Assembly (NCBI GenBank): GCA_964463485.1
Contig: CAYXDO010000080.1
Location: forward strand, 1 to 47,883
Source: CAYXDO01 sp964463485
Lineage (GTDB): Bacteria; Myxococcota; Kuafuiibacteriia; Kuafuiibacteriales; Kuafuiibacteriaceae
Direction of reading: 5' to 3'
DNA length: 47,883 nt
Each line of letters opens with the position of its first letter. Within the stretch, counting starts at the first letter, position 1. The notes under the pieces are model-generated. The model saw only the letters and a list, made by a program, of their open reading frames with translations. It did not search any database and was not told the DNA's origin. Positions 25,579 to 33,747 of this stretch are shown here, one piece after another. The position numbers and the translations under genes were made by a program.

Positions 25579-26859
25579 ATGCGATGGAAGCAACGAGCGA
25601 TCCCGGTGATCGCGGTGGGCCTGATTTCGGCCTGCACCAACCCCACGGTTGACCCCGCGTCAACCTTCAAAGTCGAAGGCAAGGCGCTCAAGGCCGACGG
25701 AACGGCGCTCGCCGGCGCCGAAGTGAAGATCGTTCGCTACTTCGACCCAGCCAAGATCTACGAGCCCTCGGTCGAAGATCTGTTCGGCTGCGTAGGCGAC
25801 TGCAGCTACCTCGACATCGACTTCGAGATCGAAGTCGTGAAGACGACCAGCGCAGACGCGGCTGGCGCGTTCTCCATGGAGTTCCTCGGAGCGGACGTCG
25901 CCGCGGACAACGGCATCACCGACCCGCAGGGGCTCGTCGAGAGCAGCAAGCTGATCGTCGTCGTGAAAGACCCCGCGGACCCGGAGAAGCGCGTCGGCGT
26001 GTATACGCGTGAGATTCTGGTGCAGCAATCGATCAAGACCTATCCGGTCGGAGACTTGAAGCTGTGGGACGCGGGCGCGGTGGTGAGCTTCTCGACCCCT
26101 GGGCTCGTGGAGCTTCGCTGGAACAAGATCCCGCGCCCCGCCAACAGCATGGTCGAGAACTGGTACCGAGTTCAGCTCGGCGGAGACAACAGCGCGCAGT
26201 TCGTCTCGCGGTGCTACGAAGACGTCGGTGAGGTCGAAGGCGGCTGCGCTCCAAGCGGCGACCAACTCAGCGTTCGACTCTCCGCCATGTCGGTCTACAC
26301 GTTCTACTCGGACGCCGGAGAGTTCAGCGCCTACATCCAAGGCGCGGGCGTCGACTTCCGCTACCAGTCGAGATTCGTCGGCGAGGCGCTCCCCGACCCA
26401 AGCACGACCCGCGACGCCGTCGGCCTCGCCGGGGTCTGGGCCGTGAACGCCACCGAGAACCAGAGCTTGCTCAACACCAAGGCAACGGACGGCAACTCCA
26501 ACACCCGCGAGCCCATCACCATCACGTCGGCCAACGCGATCTACGTGAAGCTCAACGGGGCCGCCTCGATCACCGACGCCGGCCTCCTCGGCTCCCTCGT
26601 GAAGAACGCCAACGATGGCTGCGTCGTGATCGAGTTCAACTCCAGCGAGTACCCGGACGTCGACACAGCCAAGACCGAAGTCACCGGCTGGACTCAAAAG
26701 GGTAAATTCTGCGGCGGAAACGGCAGCGACCAGTACGTCCACGCGATGGTCGGCTTCCAGTTCGGCCAGACCGCTGCCTGGATGCGCTACAAGCTGAGCG
26801 GCGGCACCTCCTACCTCCAAGTGGGCGAAGTGGCCGTCTACAAAGAGCGGACCCTCTGA
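25579..26859 (+). CDS. Putative surface lipoprotein
   Basis: ATG 25579 starts a signal peptide with lipobox ISAC (MRWKQRAIPVIAVGLISACTN). An N-terminal beta-sandwich-like segment follows (FKVEGKALKADGTALAGAEVKIV), similar to carboxypeptidase-regulatory-like domains. The C-terminal half (LAGVWAVNATENQSLLNTKATDGNSNTREP) suggests further beta domains and few charges. It is probably anchored to the outer membrane. Function unknown. Confidence 0.75.
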   Translation: MRWKQRAIPVIAVGLISACTNPTVDPASTFKVEGKALKADGTALAGAEVKIVRYFDPAKIYEPSVEDLFGCVGDCSYLDIDFEIEVVKTTSADAAGAFSMEFLGADVAADNGITDPQGLVESSKLIVVVKDPADPEKRVGVYTREILVQQSIKTYPVGDLKLWDAGAVVSFSTPGLVELRWNKIPRPANSMVENWYRVQLGGDNSAQFVSRCYEDVGEVEGGCAPSGDQLSVRLSAMSVYTFYSDAGEFSAYIQGAGVDFRYQSRFVGEALPDPSTTRDAVGLAGVWAVNATENQSLLNTKATDGNSNTREPITITSANAIYVKLNGAASITDAGLLGSLVKNANDGCVVIEFNSSEYPDVDTAKTEVTGWTQKGKFCGGNGSDQYVHAMVGFQFGQTAAWMRYKLSGGTSYLQVGEVAVYKERTL

Positions 26860-26956
26860 TCCAGCGAGCCCGCGTCGAGTCAGTGTTTCACCCAGGCAAC
26901 CGGGCCCTGAGTGTCAGAATCCTGCGCCGATCATAGAGCGCCCCTGGGGTTCCGGA

Positions 26957-26962
26957 TATACT
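26957..26962 (+). promoter_or_regulatory. Putative -10 box for the DUF4304-like gene
   Basis: TATACT lies 18 bases before the GTG start, in a GC-rich region where such a hexamer stands out. The -35 position at 17-bp spacing (TAGAGC) is a poor match. The implied leader would be only about 12 bases. Confidence 0.3.
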
Positions 26963-26980
26963 TTCCGCCCCACGAGTCGC

Positions 26981-27748
26981 GTGTCAGACGAAAGTCAAAA
27001 CTCATCTCCGAACCCTCGACCTTCTCTTCGGCCGCTGATCGAAGCGTTCCGCCGCCATGTGGCTCCGGCGCTTCGTGAGCGCGGGTTCCGCGGGCGCGCG
27101 GGTCACTACCTTCGACCCGCCGGCGCGGTGGACCAAGTCATCGAGCTCCAACCCTCCGTGTTCGGTTCGCGAGTCACCGCCAACCTCGGCGTAGACCTAC
27201 GAGCGCTGACGCCTGCGATGCCGTGGGTGAGGCGTGCCCGCCTTGGGGCTCGCGCCCATGAATGTACACGGTGGGTTCGCATCGGGCTGGCCGCCGAGGC
27301 CGGCAGTGACGTGTGGTGGAGCTATGGCTCCGAGCGAGAGCTCGCCGTCGCGTGTGAGGGTATGCTCAATGCTCTTCTCGCCCATGGGCTCCCATGGTTC
27401 GAAGAGAAGAGCTCACGGGAAGCCTTTCTCGCGCATGCGTTCGAGCGGGTCGAACGGTCGAGGAGCCCTCGCCACCCCGAGGGCCGCTGGGCGGAGCTGC
27501 GCGTTTTCGCAGCCACGCTCGCGTGGAACGAACGCACCGACGAAGCTCGCCGCGTAGCCGAGCTCGCCGCGTCGCTGTGGCATGAGGAGAGCGCTCGGCT
27601 GGACGCTGCCCGCGCTCGCTTCGCACGCGCCGCGCGTTGTGACGTCGCCGCGATCCCGAACCTCCAAGACGACCTCGTCACCCTCGTCACCTCCCCTCGA
27701 GAGCTCGAACGGCGACCGCACAGGAGGTCCGGCCCGAGTCTCAAATAA
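26981..27748 (+). CDS. DUF4304-like protein
   Basis: The first 150 residues fit the DUF4304 pattern: ALRERGFRGRAGHYLRP, then VIELQPSVFGSRVTANLGVDLRAL. The family is common in bacteria, often without assigned function. The C-terminal part is helical (ATLAWNERTDEARRVAELAASLWHEES), resembling a tetratricopeptide helix pair. The start is GTG, 12 bases or so from a presumed transcription start. It is convergent with the pseudoprotease gene, with a hairpin between them. Confidence 0.7.
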   Translation: MSDESQNSSPNPRPSLRPLIEAFRRHVAPALRERGFRGRAGHYLRPAGAVDQVIELQPSVFGSRVTANLGVDLRALTPAMPWVRRARLGARAHECTRWVRIGLAAEAGSDVWWSYGSERELAVACEGMLNALLAHGLPWFEEKSSREAFLAHAFERVERSRSPRHPEGRWAELRVFAATLAWNERTDEARRVAELAASLWHEESARLDAARARFARAARCDVAAIPNLQDDLVTLVTSPRELERRPHRRSGPSLK

Positions 27749-27763
27749 GTTGGAACTCCAACT
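27748..27763. terminator. Hairpin between convergent genes
   Basis: AGTTGG (27748-27753) and CCAACT (27758-27763) form a perfect 6-bp stem with loop AACT. It begins at the last base of the plus-strand stop codon and lies 27 bases beyond the minus-strand gene end. There is no long T-run, so its use as a two-way terminator is plausible but unproven. Confidence 0.4.
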
Positions 27764-27789
27764 AATTCGATCTCGTTCGAAATCTGTGC

Positions 27790-28539
27790 TCACCGCTCGG
27801 AGGCGCTCGACGTCCTCGAGTCGCCCGGCTCGCCCGCGACCCAGGCCGGCTTCGAAGAACGCTGCCGCAGTAATTCAGCCCTGACCGCCACCACCACCGG
27901 CGCGGGAACGAGCATGAACCGGTCGACGTCCCAAGAGACGAAGCGTGCGTACCCCACGAACCGCGCCCGCCCGTCGAACACCGGCATCCCTCCTTTGAGC
28001 TCCAACGTCGTTCGCGTGTTGCCCGCGTATTCGTCCAAGTCGCCTTCGTCGCTCACCATGCCGCTCAAAACTCCGGGCTCGTCTCCCGTGTCGGTCAGCG
28101 CATAAACCGGCATCTCTTCGATGCGCGACGCGCGCGGCGCGATCTTGGCGGGCCTCAGCCCAATCGTCGAAAGATCCTGCTTCGTCTCCAAGAGCGCGAC
28201 GCGACGCTCGAGGTCGAATCGGACGACTTGCGCGTCCAATCTTCGCTCCTTGGTGCCGGTGATTCGAATCGATTCCGCGCCTCGCACGAGAAAGCACTGC
28301 GCCGCCACCAACCGATCCCCGATCACGACTCCGTACCCCGTCAGATCGTCTTCCGCAGCGAACGCCGCGCCCTTGCGAGCCACCTCTAGCGTCGCCACGT
28401 GGGGGCGAAGCCGCGACGTGAGCTTGCTGATCGATTCGACGTCCATCGAGTCCGTGTCGGGCCGCGGCTTGGGCCTAGCCTCGGCCTGCACCGTTAGAGC
28501 CAGTAAGATAACCGAGGCATGCAGGAGCCCGTGGGTCAC
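27790..28539 (-). CDS. Trypsin-fold protein without catalytic triad (pseudoprotease)
   Basis: A signal peptide (MTHGLLHASVILLALTVQAEA) leads to a domain with a serine-protease (S1/HtrA-like) layout. All three triad positions are lost: VAAQC where TAAHC is expected (His to Gln), the Asp region reads FDLERRVALL (Arg in its place), and the serine loop GNSGGP reads LKGGMPVFDG (Gly for Ser). It is probably a binding or regulatory protein outside the cytoplasm. The start GTG overlaps the stop of the upstream beta-helix gene by 4 bases, so the two are coupled. It is the last gene of the operon that starts with the Fic-like gene. Confidence 0.72.
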   Translation of the reverse strand: MTHGLLHASVILLALTVQAEARPKPRPDTDSMDVESISKLTSRLRPHVATLEVARKGAAFAAEDDLTGYGVVIGDRLVAAQCFLVRGAESIRITGTKERRLDAQVVRFDLERRVALLETKQDLSTIGLRPAKIAPRASRIEEMPVYALTDTGDEPGVLSGMVSDEGDLDEYAGNTRTTLELKGGMPVFDGRARFVGYARFVSWDVDRFMLVPAPVVVAVRAELLRQRSSKPAWVAGEPGDSRTSSASER

Positions 28540-29816
28540 TTCGACTCCTTGCCGAGCGGCACGAGGGTGCCGCGGTCGCGAACCAGCGGCACGCCCTTGG
28601 GAAGCTCGGGAGGCACAATCGAGACGATCTCGTCCGGCCTCATCACGACGACCGTGTCGTTCGGAATCTCACGCCCCGGCTGGATCAACACCTTGCTGGC
28701 CATCTTCGCCCGATGGCCGACGACGCTGCCGAGAAAGCTGCGCTCCGAGCTCACCAACACGCCGCGATGGTTGACCTTGACCGCTCCATCGAAGCGCGCG
28801 TCCACGAACGAGGCCCACGCGTTCACATACGCGCCCCGCCCGATCAGGCTGACCTGCAGCTTGTAATTTCCGAGCGACACCTCGGGGAATGCGACGCAGC
28901 TGACCAGAAAGGTATTCTCGGTGATCAAGCTCCGCGGACCGATCACGGTGTTGAGTAACACAGCGTGATCCGAGACCACGGTGCCCGAGCCGACGTACGA
29001 GTTCTTCACGGTCGCGTGCGCGCCGATCACGACGTCATCACCGATCAAGGAGCCAGACAGGTACGCCATGGGGTGAATCGAACCCCTCCGACCGCGCGCG
29101 ACCATTCGCTCGAGCACTCGATCGAAAGAGAGACTGAACGCCGTGATCGCCCGCCATAAAGCCCAAAGGGGTCGACGTCGGATCAGCTCGATCCACAGGA
29201 TCCCGAAGCTGATCTGATTGAGCTCGAGCACGTGAATCCAATGCTCGAGCGACACGACGACCGTCGACGTGATCGGGTAGCGCATCTTGGCCTGATCGCG
29301 GTCGCCGATCACCGGAAGGGGAACGTCGATGACGATCTCTCGCTTGGGCACCAAACAAGTGCGCGCCGCGTCACGAACCGCGTGTATCCAAACGACCGGA
29401 TCGGTCGAAGGTTCGGGAAGCTTCGCGCCGTCCACTCGGACCACGTCGTGGGTGATCACTTCGCCTTCGCGACGAACGTCTTGAAGCGGAAGTGTGTATT
29501 CGACGGAAGCGTTGATCGCGAGCGCCAGAGCCGCAGGCGCTCCGACCTTGGTGGACGCCGTGACGAAGTCTGCGAGCGCCTTCTCGGAGACGAAGATTCG
29601 GTCGAGCATCAGGATCACCGGACGCCCGAGGGCCTCGCGCACCGCGACGCTCGCCGCCTCGGGATCGGCGACACGAACGACTTCGAATCCGATCCGTCGG
29701 ACCGCTCGATCCTGCGTCTCTTTGATCGTCTCGCCGGCGAACCACATCTCGTCGGCTGGATCTCCGAACGGAGAGATGGTCGTGCCGCTCGCCAAGATGA
29801 CTACGCGCCCGGGCAC
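28536..29816 (-). CDS. Left-handed beta-helix (hexapeptide-repeat) protein, paralogue 2
   Basis: The C-terminal half (from about residue 245) has hexapeptide-repeat turns typical of left-handed beta helices (SIHPMAYLSGSLIGDDVVIGAHATVKNSYVG, VLLNTVIGPRSLITENTF). The N-terminal half resembles a degenerate nucleotidyltransferase (VVILASG at the start, PVILMLDRIFVSEKALADF), but the GxGTR signature and catalytic Lys are absent. The C-terminus carries EIPNDTVVVMRPDE, matched by LPNRTVVVMRKEE in the neighbouring gene. Start GTG 29816 has AGGA upstream; the longer frame beyond it is a shadow of the previous gene. Related to GlmU-like proteins in outline only. Confidence 0.8.
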   Translation of the reverse strand: MPGRVVILASGTTISPFGDPADEMWFAGETIKETQDRAVRRIGFEVVRVADPEAASVAVREALGRPVILMLDRIFVSEKALADFVTASTKVGAPAALALAINASVEYTLPLQDVRREGEVITHDVVRVDGAKLPEPSTDPVVWIHAVRDAARTCLVPKREIVIDVPLPVIGDRDQAKMRYPITSTVVVSLEHWIHVLELNQISFGILWIELIRRRPLWALWRAITAFSLSFDRVLERMVARGRRGSIHPMAYLSGSLIGDDVVIGAHATVKNSYVGSGTVVSDHAVLLNTVIGPRSLITENTFLVSCVAFPEVSLGNYKLQVSLIGRGAYVNAWASFVDARFDGAVKVNHRGVLVSSERSFLGSVVGHRAKMASKVLIQPGREIPNDTVVVMRPDEIVSIVPPELPKGVPLVRDRGTLVPLGKESK

Positions 29817-29863
29817 GATCCTACGTGCAACGAAACTCGATCGGCTTTCAAGAAGCCGTCGTG

Positions 29864-31030
29864 CTAGGCCAGCTCTTCCGGGACTTGCCCGGGCCTCAAC
29901 TGGGCAAAAGGCACGAGCGCGCCGTCGTTCCAGCAAGCGGGCGTGCCCGGCGAGAGCGTCGGAATCTTGAAGACGCCCTCTTCTTTTCTCATCACGACGA
30001 CCGTTCGATTCGGCAAGGCGCGACCGGGCGCGAGGATCGTGCGCGCGCCGAGCACCGAAAGATGCCCGGCGCAGCCTCCGAGCACCTTCCGCCCGGTATC
30101 GACCTCGACGCCGTTTCGATCGACGCTGATCGTCCCGCCGATGGACTCCGACCAGAAGATCACACCGCTCGTGAGGAAGACACTTCGACCAAGCAGCGTG
30201 TCCTTGAGCCCCAAGCTTGCGAGCGTACTCTGCCCGAGCGAGACCACGAACGTGAAGGACGCGTCGGCGAGCGTGTGGGTCGACTCGCCGAGCACACTCG
30301 ATGAGATCTTCGTGAAGTCGGAGATGAACGAGTCTCGGCCCACGTAGCTGTTTCGGATCGACGCGAACGCTCCGACCCGAACGTTCTCGCCGACGTAGGA
30401 GCCCTCGACGAAGGCGGTCGGGTGGATCCGCGCCGAGCGTGCGATGCGGTTCGGCTCGAGCGCCTTCTTCGGCCGGCGCAGGCGCCCCGTCCGCGTCGCG
30501 ATCATGCGCGGAACGAGCAACGGAGAGATCCACAGGACGTGCACCCAGTGCTCGATGTGACCAGCGAACACACCGTCGGAAGGGAGCTCCATGAGATGCG
30601 GCGGCGGACCGAGGCGCGGGAGCTCACGGCGCCGAACCGACATCGGAAGCTCCACCCTCGTGGTCAGAGCGACGCGGCGAAGCTCGGCGAGCGCGGCCCC
30701 ATCCGGCGCATCGAGAAAAACGTCGTAGAGGAGCAGCCCGTCACGGGCTTCGATGGAAGAGAGGGGAGTCAGCGCGCGAAGCGCCGGAGAATCGATCAGC
30801 GCGAGGCGCTTGGGGCCGGGAGAGCTTACGCGCCCAAAGGCTTCGAGCACCGGAGTCGTCGCGAGCGCATGCGCTGCGTACGTGAACCTTCGAGGATCGA
30901 TGTTTGAGCGGAGAGTCTCTTCGCGGCGCAAGGCCCGCAACGAACGCCCCGCAAAAGGAAGCTCGGTCGCGAGGTCGTCGAAAGGCCAGATGAGCGGAGG
31001 ATCGCCGAGGATCCGAGCGTTCTCGGACAC
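29864..31030 (-). CDS. Left-handed beta-helix (hexapeptide-repeat) protein, paralogue 1
   Basis: Shares its plan with the following gene: a divergent N-terminal part, a central HWVHVLWISPLLVPRM (compare HWIHVLELNQISFGILW), then hexapeptide repeats (RIHPTAFVEGSYVGENVRVGAFASIRNSYVG, FISDFTKISSSVLG), ending in LPNRTVVVMRKEEGV. The N-terminal part has no recognisable nucleotide-binding motif. Start is GTG, 15 bases after the Fic-like gene. An acyl-, or sugar-modifying role is typical of such folds, but no active-site His is evident. A tandem duplication with divergence is the simplest history. Confidence 0.78.
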   Translation of the reverse strand: MSENARILGDPPLIWPFDDLATELPFAGRSLRALRREETLRSNIDPRRFTYAAHALATTPVLEAFGRVSSPGPKRLALIDSPALRALTPLSSIEARDGLLLYDVFLDAPDGAALAELRRVALTTRVELPMSVRRRELPRLGPPPHLMELPSDGVFAGHIEHWVHVLWISPLLVPRMIATRTGRLRRPKKALEPNRIARSARIHPTAFVEGSYVGENVRVGAFASIRNSYVGRDSFISDFTKISSSVLGESTHTLADASFTFVVSLGQSTLASLGLKDTLLGRSVFLTSGVIFWSESIGGTISVDRNGVEVDTGRKVLGGCAGHLSVLGARTILAPGRALPNRTVVVMRKEEGVFKIPTLSPGTPACWNDGALVPFAQLRPGQVPEELA

Positions 31031-31045
31031 TTTGGCGACCGTACT

Positions 31046-31819
31046 TCACACCGCGCGAAGGCGTCGAGCCGCGGTCTTCTCGCGCTCGGCGATCGCTCGC
31101 TTGATGTAAGACTCCGCGTTGTCGATGCAGTTGTTCATCATCTCGACGAGCAACCGCTCCATCTCCTTGGCCGAGAAGCGGAACGTGTCGAAGTAGCGCT
31201 GACGCTCGGTCGCGTGAAACAGCACCGGCATGTAACCGTGCCGCATCAAGACGTAGTTCAACAGCAAGCGCCCCGTCTTCCCGCTGTGCACGGGGAACGG
31301 GAACACGCTCATGAACTCGTGGTGAAACTGCGCCGCGAAGCGGACGGAGTCCTCCTCGTCCGGATCGTTCGCGCGAGCCCACTCGACGAGCCGCGCCAAC
31401 TTCGACGAGATCGACTGAGGCTGAGCGATGTCGTGGAAGTAGGTCCGGTGGAGCGGGATGATCTTGCGGTACGGGTCGTCGCCTTCGCGCGAGCCCTCCG
31501 ACAGCGTCGAATGCACGGACAAGATCAACTCGAGGTCGATCGGGCCCATGCGCTCGCCGGCCAGCTTCTTGATCTGCCCGATGGCCCGCTTCTCGTTGCG
31601 AATGGCGTGGTAGGTGTCGACGGAGATCGGCTTGCCACGAAGGGCGCTCGTCATCTCCGCGTGAGTCACGACGATCCCCTCGATCGCGTTCTCGTGATAA
31701 ATCCAGGAAAGCTCGAAATCGGCCAAGAAGTCCTTCCACACTCCGGGATGGCTGTTCACGAGATCCCGGAGTGCTTCGGTGCGGTCATCAATGTCTTGGT
31801 GATTCTGCGCCTGCTTCAT
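31046..31819 (-). CDS. Fic-fold protein with degenerate active-site motif
   Basis: The Fic fold is clear: an N-terminal IYHENAIEGIVVTHAEM like the inhibitory/N-terminal Fic region, and the core QFHHEFMSVFPFPVHSGKTGRLLLNYVLM. The motif HPFxDGNGRxxR is altered at residues 173-184: catalytic His to Phe173, Asp to Val177, Gly to His178, Asn to Ser179, Arg to Lys181. Gly180, Gly183 and Arg184 remain. AMP transfer is therefore unlikely. ATG 31819 is chosen over 31891 because of the G-rich ribosome-binding-like stretch just upstream. It is the first gene of a four-gene operon. Confidence 0.85.
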   Translation of the reverse strand: MKQAQNHQDIDDRTEALRDLVNSHPGVWKDFLADFELSWIYHENAIEGIVVTHAEMTSALRGKPISVDTYHAIRNEKRAIGQIKKLAGERMGPIDLELILSVHSTLSEGSREGDDPYRKIIPLHRTYFHDIAQPQSISSKLARLVEWARANDPDEEDSVRFAAQFHHEFMSVFPFPVHSGKTGRLLLNYVLMRHGYMPVLFHATERQRYFDTFRFSAKEMERLLVEMMNNCIDNAESYIKRAIAEREKTAARRLRAV

Positions 31820-31934
31820 CGGTCCCCCCAGTCGGTCCTGTGGCTGTGTTGTGTTTCTGAACCTGGTCTTCGGTCTCGGGTCGGAATCCAATCGAGGCCA
31901 CTTGTGTTGTGGACACTCGTTCTCTCAGCGCAAT

Positions 31935-31964
31935 TCGATATCGAGTTCACGTCTGTCGTGTCAA
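31935..31964 (-). promoter_or_regulatory. Putative promoter of the Fic-like operon
   Basis: On the minus strand TTGACA (31959-31964) is a perfect -35 hexamer, followed at 18 bases by TATCGA (31935-31940) as a weak -10. The -10 overlaps a 10-bp palindrome, TCGATATCGA (31935-31944), which could bind a regulator. It lies about 115 bases before the chosen ATG. Confidence 0.4.
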
Positions 31965-32134
31965 TTGAGGAGCCTTGCGCTTCTCTCCCTAGAGCCACCT
32001 ACATTTCGCGGGCGATGAATGCCGGTTCACGGCGCACTGCGTCGGCGTCGAGATCGTTGGCGTAGAAAGGACTCCGCGTCGGGGAGGACGAGTCAAGGTG
32101 CCGAATCAACGTCGTCGAGCACGTTTTTGAGGGC

Positions 32135-32153
32135 AAAAAAAAGTCGCAGACTT
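32135..32153 (-). terminator. Intrinsic terminator of the patatin gene
   Basis: Reading the minus strand, AAGTC-TGC-GACTT forms a 5-bp stem and is followed by T-rich sequence (eight Ts in total, two of them in the stem). It starts 7 bases beyond the patatin stop codon. Stem, loop and T-tract fit a Rho-independent terminator. Confidence 0.7.
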
Positions 32154-32160
32154 CGCTCGG

Positions 32161-33615
32161 TCAACCCGCCGCGAGGACGGATTCCGGGATCGGTTCCAGC
32201 ATTTTTCGAATGAAGGGGAGGATCTTCTCGAGCTCGTCTCGCCCATCGCGAATGGCGAGCTCCACGTGCTCGGGATCGGGCACGAGCGCGGCGGGCGAGA
32301 GCACCTTGCGATACGCGAACACGTGGTGTGCGAAGTGCCGATCGACAGCGACGTTCTCCGCGGCGATCCGTTGCAGCGGTAAGAACATCATGTTTCGTCG
32401 GAGCTGCGGTGCGAAGCAATCGAGCCCGAGGAAGAACGCGTTTCGCGTGCCAATCCGCCCGCGTTGGACGGCCTCCCAGGCGTGCCGAACGGGCACGTTC
32501 GATGCGATCCCACCGTCCACGAGGGTGTCGACGTCCCAGCGGTCCATGAGCTTCGCGATCAGCGAGTGCATGCGCGGGTCCTCGCGAAGCACGTCGTAAT
32601 GAATGAGCGCAGGAAGCGCGCAGGAGAAGCCGACGGCGTCGAGCGCGTCGAACGTGTCGGAGTCGGGGTCGATCCCGAGCGGAATGGGACGCAAGGCTCC
32701 TTCGGTCTCCATGAGCTCGCCCAGCAAGGAGGCCCAGCCCGTGGCCATGTCCTTCAGGTGCAGGAGCGCTCCGAAGGCGCCGCGACGAAGCTCTCGCTTG
32801 AGCCTGTCTTCGTAAGATCCGAACGGCTTCTTCATGGCCTCTCGGCGAACCCCGGTGACGGTGACGATGAAGGGTACGGGCAGATCCTTGAGCTGCATGG
32901 AGTCGCCGCGCCTGGACACGAAGAAGCGCTCGAAGGAGTTGCGAAGGTAGAGGTGCAACGTGCCCGGGAAGCCGTAACGAACATCCGATTCGAGCACTCG
33001 AAAGAGCTTCTTGAAGCTCATGCCGTGGGTGACCACGCGAACGGTGGCCTCGCGGTAGCCGACCTCTCTGGAACGGAACAAGCCGAGCACCGATCCGAGG
33101 CTCGAGCCCGCCACGAGCTTCGGTTCGATCCCCGCGCGGCTCAAACACGAAAACGCGCCGAGGTGCACATATCCGCAGCCGCCTCCGCCCCCGAGCGCGA
33201 GGACGAGCGCCTTGTTCCTGAGCTCGGCGTCGAGTGAGCTCGGCCGCAGGCGCCCAGAGAATCGGCTCGCGAGGGCCTCACGAGCGTCCGCGATGAGCGG
33301 TGTCAGCGCGTCGGCATCGTTTCCAAGCGCCGCGGGATCGTCCGCGTTCTTCGAGATCGCGAGGGCGACCCGCCGAAGCCGTTCGCGAAACGGGCCGATC
33401 TGCGGACCAACGACGAGCTCGCCGTCGGAGCTTGGCACGACCCAAAGGCGAGCCAGATTGAGCGCGTACCGGAGGGTCGCGGCCGCGCGATCGGAGAGGC
33501 GGCCGGGGCGTTTCAACACGCTTTCGACGAGCGCCACTTCGGCCACGTCGAAGTCGCGCAACTGTCGGTAACGCTCGGCGAGGTCAGGAGGGATCGTGTG
33601 CTCGAGGCTCGGCAT
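32161..33615 (-). CDS. Patatin-like phospholipase
   Basis: The patatin catalytic features are complete: oxyanion-hole Gly stretch LALGGGGGCGYVHLGAF (about 140-156), nucleophile Ser172 in GSSLG, and the aspartate of the dyad in LVDGGIASNVP. It should be a serine lipid acyl hydrolase. The first 130 residues are a helical N-terminal extension without recognised domain. No signal peptide. ATG 33615 is used; an upstream start at 33693 would add 26 residues. It is read toward the Fic operon but separated by a terminator, so it is probably not part of that operon. Confidence 0.9.
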   Translation of the reverse strand: MPSLEHTIPPDLAERYRQLRDFDVAEVALVESVLKRPGRLSDRAAATLRYALNLARLWVVPSSDGELVVGPQIGPFRERLRRVALAISKNADDPAALGNDADALTPLIADAREALASRFSGRLRPSSLDAELRNKALVLALGGGGGCGYVHLGAFSCLSRAGIEPKLVAGSSLGSVLGLFRSREVGYREATVRVVTHGMSFKKLFRVLESDVRYGFPGTLHLYLRNSFERFFVSRRGDSMQLKDLPVPFIVTVTGVRREAMKKPFGSYEDRLKRELRRGAFGALLHLKDMATGWASLLGELMETEGALRPIPLGIDPDSDTFDALDAVGFSCALPALIHYDVLREDPRMHSLIAKLMDRWDVDTLVDGGIASNVPVRHAWEAVQRGRIGTRNAFFLGLDCFAPQLRRNMMFLPLQRIAAENVAVDRHFAHHVFAYRKVLSPAALVPDPEHVELAIRDGRDELEKILPFIRKMLEPIPESVLAAG

Positions 33616-33747
33616 CGGTCCGAACTCGCAGAAGCGAATGCCCGATCGAGCGTAGTGGTGCTGGGTGCACTCTGCAATCGCGGGTTCCCGCACATGGTTC
33701 GAGAAGGTCTATCGTTTGAACCCAAGGAAAGTGTAGGGTGGCGTTCC

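Larger units (their letters stand above)
31820..32160. other. Intergenic region upstream of the Fic-like gene
   Basis: It holds a minus-strand terminator (32135-32153) for the patatin gene and a possible promoter for the Fic-like gene (31935-31964). The sequence is richer in AT between 31840 and 31980 than its surroundings. TGTGTTGTG occurs twice (31845-31853, 31903-31911) between promoter and start. I see no convincing gene; a short open frame on the minus strand (31816-31998) has no recognisable features. Confidence 0.6.

Noticed and set aside
25660..26820. 386-residue open frame on the minus strand
   Set aside because: Antisense to the lipoprotein gene at 25579, which has a lipobox and ribosome binding site.
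29817..30533. N-terminal extension of the second beta-helix protein (total 665 residues)
   Set aside because: The extension is Arg-rich and overlaps the upstream paralogue in another frame; the motif-bearing protein begins at GTG 29816.
27790..33615. Patatin as part of the Fic operon, as in phospholipase-based defence systems
   Set aside because: A good intrinsic terminator at 32135-32153 and a separate promoter-like site lie between them; no nucleotidyltransferase of the cyclic-nucleotide type is present.
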